NCBI GenBank assembly: GCA_029865665.1
Contig: JARXAV010000320.1
Span: 1-5,280 of the forward strand
DNA: 5,280 bases
Direction: 5' to 3'
DNA from: Flectobacillus sp.
GTDB taxonomy: Bacteria > Bacteroidota > Bacteroidia > Cytophagales > Spirosomataceae
Position 1 is the first letter of the stretch. Each line of letters opens with the position of its first letter. Shown one piece after another: positions 1 to 5,280 of the stretch. The notes under the pieces were generated by a model. It was given only the letters and a program-made list of their open reading frames with translations. It did no database searches and was not told the DNA's origin. The position numbers were made by a program, and so were the translations under genes.

Positions 1-146
1 GCCGAAGCATAAGTAAAGGTTGTACTATCTGTTCCATAACTATATTTGTCTCCTCCAGAAATACCAGTTACATCAATCTTTGCATCGCTATTGGCTGTCG
101 ATCCTGTACACGTTGCCTGAGTTGCTACGGGTGTTCCAACAATTGG
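1..146 (-). repeat. 95-residue protein repeat, copy 3 (cut by window edge)
   Basis: The first 48 residues of a third copy begin at residue 827 (PIVGTPVATQATCTGSTAN) and run off the window after FTYASA. It is offset from copy 2 by 537 bases, a multiple of three, so the frame is kept. Its similarity to copy 2 is strongest in the part nearest the window edge and weaker around 67-140. Confidence 0.85.
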
Positions 147-2624
147 TTTTGTACAACAATTTGTACCTACTACAATTTTCACAGGACAACATAAACTATC
201 TTTACAAGTCCCTCCAGATGGCAATCCAGTGTACACATAGTCACCAATCGTAGTAGCTACTAAACTTGTAGCAGTTCCTGTTGGTGCTGCAATAGCTACA
301 CCATTTTTATACCACTGAACATTTGTCATTCCTGATGGCGTTGACAAAGTATATGATTCCCCTGCACACAAAGGATACGTTGTACTAGGACACGTAATAC
401 AAGTCTTTGGCTGTAACACTACACTTACTGTTTTATAACAAGCATCAGCTCCATTATACACTCGTACATAATAAGTAGTAGCAGTGCTTGGATTCGCTAA
501 ACCTGTAATGCTAATCGAAGCTCCCGTAAATGCAGTTGCCGAAGCATAAGTAAAGGTTGTACTATCTGTTCCATAACTATATTTATCTCCTCCAGAAATA
601 CCAGCTATATCAATCTTAGCATCACTATTAGCCGTTGAACCCGTACAGGTTGATTGAGTAGATGTGGCTGTCCCTACTGTTGGTTTTGTACATGTTGCTG
701 TACAATTTTCAACAGCACAAATACCATCTATAATTAAACCATTATCTTGAACACCATCAGTCGAAATATAAATATCCAATTTAGGGTTATCAACGAGAGG
801 TGTTAAATCAAAGCATATATATTGCCAATTAAGAGTTTTCCAATCTACCACCTGACCATTAGCACCTGTATATGCTGCACCTGAGGTCGTTTTTACATTT
901 GTAGATGCAGGAAGTGTAAAATTAATCTTTGAATTATTCACAGATGTTGGAGTAACCGAAAAGTTAGTTGCAGTAGCAGCTACTGTAGCCACGCCATTAT
1001 GGTCGTAGGTCTCAAAATTAAATGTTGATGGAGAAGTATTTGTTGGATTAGTCGGATCAAACTGTGCTACCCAAAAACACATTCTATAACAATTACCTTT
1101 TGTATACACAAACCCACTACCTCCACTTGGCCACAAACATCTATTTGCTCCCCATCCTGAGGGGATGGCAAATAATCTATTCATATCTTTAGATCCTGTT
1201 CCTGTATTGGTACTTGCATCTACCCAATATCCAATATTAGCAGCAAAGTCTGCAACAGGATGCCCCATTATACCAGCACCAGTAGTTCCACCGCTATTGA
1301 ATGGTAAAAAGATAGATTGGCTACCACCATAGGTAGTAACTTGAGTCGTAACACCATCCACTGTTGCGGCAGAAAAAGTTCCATTCTCCAAACTACCATT
1401 TGACATTAAGTTTCCTACACAACTTGTCGAAGGAGCCGTACAACTCTTAGGTTGCAAAACAACACTAACCGTTTTAACACACAATCCTGAACCATTATAT
1501 ACCCGAACGTAGTAAGTAGTTGCAGAGCTTGGATTCGCCAGACCTGTAATACTTATGGTAGCTCCTGTAAAAGATGTCGCTGAAGCATACGTAAAACTTG
1601 TAGTATCTGTTCCATAACTATACTTATCCCCTCCGGAAACTCCCGAAATATCAATTTTTGCATCGTTATTAGCTGTTGAACCTGTACAGGTTGCTTGTGT
1701 CGCTACGGCCGTACCCACCGTTGGAGGCGTACAAGGCGTACAAGTAGTAAAACCTACACCATGAGGGTTCCCAATCGAACTATTTGTTAAATTACGTACT
1801 AAAGTACCCGTTGTAGGGTTCCAGACAGATACACGGCCATTGTTAAAATCAGCCATATACATATTATTGTCAGGACCAAAGGCAATTCCAACGTACGTTG
1901 AACCACCTGTATTAAGCGTTCTAACTGGTGTTGCAGGAAAGCTCGTAACAGGTAAGCTGTATACCTTTACCGTTTGAGGCGAGTCTGTTGTTACCACATA
2001 AAGCTCATTATTGAAAACCTTCAAGCCTCCTCCAATTTGAGTAGTACCCATTGTAGCCACTACACCTTGAAGTACACCACTACTGTTATATTTCAAGATC
2101 TCATTTGGACTATTACGTGTACCTACATACCAGTTTCCAGCAGCATCTTGTGCTAGTCCATTTGGTTGATAAGATGGAAAAGTAAGAAAGTTGTTTATAA
2201 ACGCACCAGTTGTCGCATTGTAACGAGCAATAGAACCAGAACCCGCTCCCGTTCCCTCACTAGCTACATACACTAACCCGTCATTGCCTATGACAATTTG
2301 CTCGGTAAGTCCTGACAAAGAACCACCCGTAAAACTAAAACTAACCGCTCCTGTAAAAGCATTCACAACGTTTACTTCTTCATACCCTCCTAAATAGAGA
2401 TTACCATTAGGACTTGGATATTGCAATACTGAATTTATTCTAGCTCCAATTCCTGTAGCTAATTGATTGGAATAGTTTCCTGTGGTACCATCGAAGCGTT
2501 GCAAAGATGCGTCGCCCCAATTACCTACAATGACGGCAAAGTCCGTACAAGTTTGTGCATATAATTGATGTTTCGAAAGAAGAAATACCAAGAACACTAG
2601 CGACACTGCTAATATTTTTTTCAT
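1..2624 (-). CDS. Giant modular secreted surface protein, N-terminal 874 residues (3' end outside window)
   Basis: The frame is open from the ATG at 2622-2624 to the window edge, so at least 874 residues are encoded and the C-terminus is missing. Residues 1-23 form a signal peptide (MKK, then a hydrophobic core, ending LYA before Gln24). Residues of about 24-296 look like an NHL/SMP30-type beta-propeller, with blade motifs such as NGNLYLGG, NDGLVYVAS, AAGNWYVGT and GPDNNMYMADFNNGRVSVWN. Residues 301-395, 648-742 and 827 onward are copies of a Cys-containing beta-rich repeat. Residues of about 396-647 resemble a galactose-binding jelly roll: it opens NLMSNGSLENG and closes with WQYICFDL and GLIIDGICAVENC. 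Residues of about 743-826 look Ig-like (VQWYKNG, DYVYTG). Proteins of this style in Bacteroidota are usually exported by the type IX system through a C-terminal domain, which cannot be seen here. The start is supported by the signal peptide and by AGGA a few bases upstream. A role in adhesion or substrate binding is inferred; the exact function is unknown. Confidence 0.9.
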   Translation of the reverse strand, partial: MKKILAVSLVFLVFLLSKHQLYAQTCTDFAVIVGNWGDASLQRFDGTTGNYSNQLATGIGARINSVLQYPSPNGNLYLGGYEEVNVVNAFTGAVSFSFTGGSLSGLTEQIVIGNDGLVYVASEGTGAGSGSIARYNATTGAFINNFLTFPSYQPNGLAQDAAGNWYVGTRNSPNEILKYNSSGVLQGVVATMGTTQIGGGLKVFNNELYVVTTDSPQTVKVYSLPVTSFPATPVRTLNTGGSTYVGIAFGPDNNMYMADFNNGRVSVWNPTTGTLVRNLTNSSIGNPHGVGFTTCTPCTPPTVGTAVATQATCTGSTANNDAKIDISGVSGGDKYSYGTDTTSFTYASATSFTGATISITGLANPSSATTYYVRVYNGSGLCVKTVSVVLQPKSCTAPSTSCVGNLMSNGSLENGTFSAATVDGVTTQVTTYGGSQSIFLPFNSGGTTGAGIMGHPVADFAANIGYWVDASTNTGTGSKDMNRLFAIPSGWGANRCLWPSGGSGFVYTKGNCYRMCFWVAQFDPTNPTNTSPSTFNFETYDHNGVATVAATATNFSVTPTSVNNSKINFTLPASTNVKTTSGAAYTGANGQVVDWKTLNWQYICFDLTPLVDNPKLDIYISTDGVQDNGLIIDGICAVENCTATCTKPTVGTATSTQSTCTGSTANSDAKIDIAGISGGDKYSYGTDSTTFTYASATAFTGASISITGLANPSTATTYYVRVYNGADACYKTVSVVLQPKTCITCPSTTYPLCAGESYTLSTPSGMTNVQWYKNGVAIAAPTGTATSLVATTIGDYVYTGLPSGGTCKDSLCCPVKIVVGTNCCTKPIVGTPVATQATCTGSTANSDAKIDVTGISGGDKYSYGTDSTTFTYAS
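399..683 (-). repeat. 95-residue protein repeat, copy 2 (complete)
   Basis: The second copy covers residues 648-742, from PTVGTATSTQSTCTGSTAN to VVLQPKTC. It has exactly the same 285-base length as copy 1 and no internal indels. It sits between the jelly-roll-like domain and the Ig-like domain. At DNA level, 538-603 matches positions 1-66 of the window (copy 3) with a single mismatch, at position 48. Confidence 0.88.
1440..1724 (-). repeat. 95-residue protein repeat, copy 1 (complete)
   Basis: This is the first copy of the internal repeat of the giant protein, residues 301-395, running from PTVGTAVATQATCTGSTAN to VVLQPKSC. Core motifs shared with the other copies are CTGSTAN.DAKID, SGGDKYSYGTD, FTYASAT.FTGA, ISITGLANPS, TTYYVRVYNG and TVSVVLQPK. 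The pattern suggests an extracellular beta-sandwich (Ig- or SprB-repeat-like). That fold is an inference. This copy is the most diverged in DNA: over the 66 bases from 1579 it differs from copy 2 at roughly ten or more sites. Confidence 0.85.
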
Positions 2625-2715
2625 AAGTCCTAACTATATGTTTATGGGGAAATTGTTTTCTTGAAGTTCTCTATTTTTATTAAGGCTAATGACTCTTCAA
2701 AAATTTATTCAGCTT

Positions 2716-2749
2716 CAAAAAAATAATGATAAATGGGTATGTAAAACAA
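2716..2749 (-). promoter_or_regulatory. Weak Bacteroidota-type promoter candidate for the giant surface protein
   Basis: Within the 142-base gap upstream of the 2624 start, the minus strand carries ATTG (TTG at 2747-2749), then 21 bases, then TATTTTTTTG (2716-2725). This loosely resembles the Bacteroidota -33 TTTG / -7 TAnnTTTG pattern, but the -7 element has extra T residues. It would leave an untranslated leader of about 90 bases. The match is imperfect, and the gene could instead be read through from the upstream gene. Confidence 0.2.
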
Positions 2750-2766
2750 TAACTATAAGTAAAGAA

Positions 2767-3918
2767 TTAATTTTTCTGAACCGTAATAGATACGGTACAA
2801 TTAGGAGTTGTACAAGCAACTGCTGTTGGGTCACAAGAACATGATGTAGGGGCACAATTAACCGTATAATCGGCAGGTCGGCCAGAAGCAACGCTGTCGA
2901 ATCCATTTCCAGCAGTATTTTTATCACAGAACTGTAAATTAGTTCCAGTATACCCACCTGACACAGAAATCGTACTTACTCCATTTTCTAACACAACTCT
3001 ACCATTAACACCAGATAGGGTTTTATTAAGAGTTAAGTTTCCTGTAATATACATTGTACTATTATTAATACCAGGTCCGTCAAAAGTAACATTACCCTTT
3101 ACACACAAACATGAATTGTTGATAAACTCTTTACCAACCCCTTTATCACCAACTCTAAAACTACAGGTTGTTTGTCCAGCAGGGCCTGCTAATGTGGTAC
3201 AAGGTATTTGATAATCACCAACATTAATGAAGGCTCCATGATTATCAAAACTTCGATCTACGATAAATGAGCCAGATGCATAGTTATTAATATAGCCTTC
3301 TGAATTCTCGGCATTGGCTAGATGCATCGTTCCATAATTATTAAAAGTCACATTATTTCCTATAAAGAATAAGGTGGTTTTCAGGGCATTTATAGTAGAA
3401 CCAGCACTATTATTTACCACTAAAGGACCACTTGAATAAATTGCACTTCCATCAGTAGTGAAATTTAAGGTCCCATCGTTGTTAATATTTACATTTTGAT
3501 TTAATCCAGCAGCAATATTGACAACAGCCCCTGAATGAATATTTAACGTTGCCGAACCTCCATTAACATTGGGAAGTTGAGTGATATTTGCATTACCATA
3601 AATCTCGATAACTGCTCCTGAACCTAGATTACTCATAAACCCTGCTTCCCAAGTAACACCGCTCGCTACACATATCTTATTATTACTACCGTTCATGTTC
3701 CAACTAATGTTGTTGACATTAGTTGTTATACATAGTGTTTGATTCCCCGAAAAATTGTAAGTCTGTCCACTAGTAGCCGTAAAATCACATGTTGTACATT
3801 GAGAAAGACCTCTATTCGATAGAGTTAATAACAGAAACAAGAAATTTAAAATGAATAATTGAGGCAAATATCCTGAATGCCTAGCATTGGATACACAAAA
3901 GAAAGGCTTTGAAAGCAT
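2767..3918 (-). CDS. Secreted beta-helix-like adhesin-type protein, 383 residues
   Basis: A complete ORF with an ATG at 3916-3918, an in-frame TAA at 3928-3930 only nine bases upstream, and a TAA stop at 2767-2769. Residues 1-39 look like a signal peptide with an unusually long n-region (about 20 residues) before the hydrophobic core LFILNFLFLLLTL. Cleavage is probably near GLS before Gln40. The mature protein starts with a Cys-rich segment (CTTCDF). Residues of about 75-215 then show short recurring Asn/Gly strands such as AVIEIYGNANI, ATLNIHSGAVVNI, GTLNFTTDGS, VTFNNYGTMHL and GSFIVDRSFDNHGAFINVGD. This is the pattern of a parallel beta-helix. A second Cys-containing part holds CLCVKGNVTF, MYITGNLTLN and RVVLENGVSTI. 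The C-terminus (CSCDPTAVACTTPNC, then SITVQKN) is Cys-rich and shows no recognisable type IX sorting domain. The gene is followed on the same strand, 142 bases later, by the giant modular protein, so the two may be co-expressed. A surface or adhesion role is inferred; no family name is assigned. Confidence 0.9.
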   Translation of the reverse strand: MLSKPFFCVSNARHSGYLPQLFILNFLFLLLTLSNRGLSQCTTCDFTATSGQTYNFSGNQTLCITTNVNNISWNMNGSNNKICVASGVTWEAGFMSNLGSGAVIEIYGNANITQLPNVNGGSATLNIHSGAVVNIAAGLNQNVNINNDGTLNFTTDGSAIYSSGPLVVNNSAGSTINALKTTLFFIGNNVTFNNYGTMHLANAENSEGYINNYASGSFIVDRSFDNHGAFINVGDYQIPCTTLAGPAGQTTCSFRVGDKGVGKEFINNSCLCVKGNVTFDGPGINNSTMYITGNLTLNKTLSGVNGRVVLENGVSTISVSGGYTGTNLQFCDKNTAGNGFDSVASGRPADYTVNCAPTSCSCDPTAVACTTPNCTVSITVQKN

Positions 3919-3958
3919 TTGAGTAAATTATTAGTAGTGGAAAAAACTTGATTTGTTA

Positions 3959-3999
3959 CAAAAAAATGTAGCTATCAAGCAGGTAACTCTTAGACAAAA
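3959..3999 (-). promoter_or_regulatory. Weak promoter candidate upstream of the beta-helix-like gene
   Basis: On the minus strand, TTTTG (3995-3999) is followed 24 bases later by TACATTTTTTTG (3959-3970), about 40 bases before the ATG at 3918. The layout recalls Bacteroidota TTTG / TAnnTTTG promoters, but both the spacing and the -7 box deviate. The element is similar to the T-rich box before the next gene. Confidence 0.22.
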
Positions 4000-4117
4000 T
4001 GACCTATGTAAGGATAATTAAGCAGTGTTGGTAACTACAGTTAAATAACGAAATTGAGAAAAAGTATTCACTAACACTATTACATCTAAATCAGGAATAT
4101 AACCTCTTGATTTTTAA

Positions 4118-4246
4118 TTTTTTAGAATTTCAGAAAATCGGAAAATCGACACCGATTTGTTATTTAATCAATTAAATAGTCGCTTCAAATATTACATTGA
4201 TGACCTTGAAGTATTCACAAGATTCATGCCAGAAATAGACAATTGA
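4118..4246 (+). pseudogene. Possible gene remnant, 42 codons without a start
   Basis: Between a TAA at 4115-4117 and a TGA at 4244-4246 the plus strand is open. The translation is protein-like, including DTDLLFNQLNSRFKYYIDDL and EVFTRFMPEIDN. There is no ATG at the front of the frame. A following short piece in another frame (DSSLSEIVLMTILSVQ, about 4259-4306) also looks protein-like, which could mean a frameshifted, decayed gene. The spacing of hydrophobic and acidic residues faintly recalls the N-terminal helix region of Bacteroidota Crp/Fnr regulators, and SLSEIVLMTIL faintly recalls transposase N-termini. Neither is strong enough for an assignment. Chance open sequence in A+T-rich DNA is a real alternative. 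Confidence 0.2.
4135..4158. repeat. Small inverted repeat, 7-base arms
   Basis: AAATCGG (4135-4141) and CCGATTT (4152-4158) form a perfect 7-base stem with a 10-base loop. It could be a weak terminator for minus-strand transcripts from the DUF6250-like gene, since TTTTC follows the stem on that strand, but there is no long T run. It overlaps the possible plus-strand gene remnant. Confidence 0.25.
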
Positions 4247-4447
4247 TAACTACTTCATGATTCTAGCCTTTCCGAAATTGTATTAATGACTATATTAAGT
4301 GTTCAATGAGAAATCGGTAGAGGATAAAATTCTGAAAGGAGGTTCATCGAAACAGAAGAGGTATCTTGCATTGGTCTAAATAAATATTGCAAGTATATTG
4401 CTAATACATCCTTTATTTCAGTGTTAAAATTCACACCACTTATTACG

Positions 4448-4615
4448 CTATTGCACAACTATTAAAACTGAAACGGTTTTAATAGCAATTCCCTTATTAC
4501 TCAGAGCAACATTCAATAAGAGATTATAACGAATGCGTTCGTCAAAATGAAAGCCATCCGCTAGTTCCTGATCATTTTTGATTCTTTTAAAGACAGAACG
4601 AGTACAAAAATTCAT
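4448..4615 (-). CDS. Small hypothetical protein, 55 residues, overlapping the DUF6250-like gene
   Basis: The ATG at 4613-4615 overlaps the TGA stop of the upstream gene (4612-4614) as ATGA, a usual sign of translational coupling. The frame ends at TAG 4448-4450. The product begins MNFCTRSVFKRIKNDQELAD, continues GFHFDERIRYNLLLNVALSN and ends VLIVVQ. It has a basic, helical-looking front and a hydrophobic tail, but no signal peptide and no family I recognise. The in-frame codon just before the ATG is a stop, so it is not an extension of a longer frame. It could be a real small gene, or the remaining front of a gene cut off by rearrangement, since the DNA beyond it looks decayed. Chance is also possible at this length. 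Confidence 0.35.
   Translation of the reverse strand: MNFCTRSVFKRIKNDQELADGFHFDERIRYNLLLNVALSNKGIAIKTVSVLIVVQ
4461..4483. repeat. Inverted repeat, 8-base arms, near the end of the small ORF
   Basis: ATTAAAAC (4461-4468) and GTTTTAAT (4476-4483) are perfect inverted copies around a 7-base loop. The stem is A+T-rich and sits within the last codons of the 55-residue ORF. It is not followed by a T run on either strand, so a terminator role is uncertain. An operator or a chance palindrome is equally possible. Confidence 0.25.
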
Positions 4616-5280
4616 TCAAGTAATCGTTCTACACAAAAATCCCAAATCGTTTGTCTTGAATAAGTTGACCGAAAACCGAAGTATCCTTCTTTGGGTAAAT
4701 CCAAATCTGTTTGAGTAAATAAGCATTGCCCATCGACCCAAAAACTGGTCGTATAATCTTTCACGATAATTTCAATCTGATATTCTTTATTGGCGACTAA
4801 AAGTGTGGCTGGCTCGTTTTTCTCTGCCAATAAGGTTCGTTCTCCATTGCCTTGATACTTTCTAAAGCGGGTAGTTGTATTGTAGTTTCCGCCCATGCCT
4901 ACGTAATATAGGCGTAAGGAATCGTATTCTTCAAACTTGCCTTTTCGGGTAAATAAATTAGCATTGTGGGGGTCTTCTGCAAGCCAAAACTGGTTTAAAT
5001 CCGAAAGTCGGTCGTTGTCCCCTCCTTCCATAATGACTTTCCGTTTGTACGAAATTTTGTAATTGCCTTGTAGCTTTTGTTTTAACCAAACGGTTACGCC
5101 GCCTTTAGTATCCAACACTAACTTGCCATTTTCGACACTCACGAGGGCTTTGCCTTTTTGCTCTAGCTCGACAGCCCATTTTTTAGGGTTCAACGGCTTT
5201 CCAAAGGTTTCACTCACCATACATTTTTTTGACTGGGCAACAGACTTGCCAAGGCCAAGATAGAAGACTAAAAGAAAAAT
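4612..5280 (-). CDS. Secreted DUF6250-like protein (5' end outside window)
   Basis: The stop is TGA at 4612-4614 and the frame stays open to the right edge, giving 222 visible residues. An ATG at 5218-5220 would give 202 residues. However, the 20 codons above it read IFLLVFYLGLGKSVAQSKKC, which is the hydrophobic core and cleavage region (SVA before Gln) of a signal peptide, so the real start lies beyond the window. The body matches my recollection of the DUF6250 family of Bacteroidota, which occurs near polysaccharide-degradation genes. Motifs (visible-residue numbering) are GGVTVWLKQKLQG near 60-72, EGGDNDRLSDLNQFW at 85-99, LYYVGMGGNYNTTTRFRKY at 124-142, FWVDG at 180-184, and EGYFGFRSTYSRQ at 198-210. 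The strand pattern fits a concanavalin/laminin-G-like beta-sandwich. Secretion to periplasm or exterior follows from the signal peptide; carbohydrate binding or cleavage is inferred from family context only. The domain appears complete at its C-terminus. Confidence 0.88.
   Translation of the reverse strand: MFLLVFYLGLGKSVAQSKKCMVSETFGKPLNPKKWAVELEQKGKALVSVENGKLVLDTKGGVTVWLKQKLQGNYKISYKRKVIMEGGDNDRLSDLNQFWLAEDPHNANLFTRKGKFEEYDSLRLYYVGMGGNYNTTTRFRKYQGNGERTLLAEKNEPATLLVANKEYQIEIIVKDYTTSFWVDGQCLFTQTDLDLPKEGYFGFRSTYSRQTIWDFCVERLLE

Larger units (their letters stand above)
3919..4447. other. Gene-poor intergenic stretch with short open segments, possibly decayed coding DNA
   Basis: No intact gene can be supported here. 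All six frames are broken by stops at short intervals. The longest coding-like pieces are on the plus strand (4118-4246, described separately, and 4328-4460). A 22-codon ATG frame at about 4307-4375 on the minus strand is too short to believe. Near the left end lies the weak promoter candidate for the 2767-3918 gene, and a small hairpin lies at 4135-4158. No transposase, tRNA or terminal inverted repeats were recognised. Confidence 0.5.

Noticed and set aside
20..253. Plus-strand open frame of 77 codons
   Set aside because: It lies antisense within the giant surface protein gene; its Leu/Tyr/Gln-rich translation is a by-product of the Thr/Gly-rich coding strand and has no domain signs.
1..1724. 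CRISPR array or tandem DNA repeat
   Set aside because: The repeats are 285 bases long, coding, unevenly spaced (1041 and 537 bases) and separated by protein domains, so they are protein repeats.
1974..2156. Plus-strand open frame of 60 codons
   Set aside because: It is antisense to the well-supported propeller region of the giant protein, with no recognisable features.
2625..2766. Rho-independent terminator between the two surface-protein genes
   Set aside because: There are T runs on the minus strand but no convincing G+C-containing stem directly before them.
2715..2957. Minus-strand open frame of 80 codons overlapping the end of the beta-helix-like gene
   Set aside because: It is an alternative frame of the same strand within a better-supported gene with a clear signal peptide; the translation is low-complexity hydrophobic.
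4310..4461. Plus-strand open stretch as a small gene
   Set aside because: It has no ATG near its front, stops on both sides, and a translation without recognisable motifs; kept only as part of the possible remnant.
5063..5263. Plus-strand open frame of 66 codons
   Set aside because: It is antisense to the DUF6250-like gene, whose conserved motifs make the minus strand the coding one.

Overview
The window looks like a stretch of a Bacteroidota genome, probably Cytophagales-like. The evidence is A+T-rich DNA, very large Thr/Ser/Asn/Gly-rich secreted proteins, signal peptides that end just before Gln, a DUF6250-like protein, and no Shine-Dalgarno-rich starts. This placement is inferred from protein style; no marker gene is present. 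All convincing genes lie on the minus strand, so transcription runs from high to low coordinates.

Right edge (4612-5280): the 3' part of a gene for a secreted DUF6250-like, probably carbohydrate-associated protein. Its frame runs off the window. An ATG at 5218-5220 looks like a start but is internal, because in-frame codons above it encode most of a signal peptide. A 55-residue ORF (4448-4615) overlaps its stop codon as ATGA.

Middle (3919-4447): about 530 bases with no intact gene. The stretch holds short open segments, two small hairpins and weak promoter-like sequence, and may include decayed coding DNA.

Left half: two same-strand genes for exported surface-type proteins, separated by 142 bases. 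The first (2767-3918) encodes a 383-residue protein resembling a parallel beta-helix adhesin. The second (1-2624) encodes the first 874 residues of a giant modular protein: signal peptide, NHL-like beta-propeller, a 95-residue repeat, a jelly-roll-like domain, a second 95-residue repeat, an Ig-like domain, and the start of a third repeat at the window edge. Repeats 2 and 3 are almost identical in DNA where both are visible, which points to recent in-frame duplication or gene conversion. The pair plausibly acts at the cell surface in adhesion or substrate contact. Any type IX secretion C-terminal signal of the large protein would lie outside the window.

No tRNA, rRNA, CRISPR array or intact insertion sequence was seen. 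Nothing here amounts to a demonstrable new system. The most notable points are the mosaic repeat protein, the hidden signal peptide of the DUF6250-like gene, and the small overlapping ORF.
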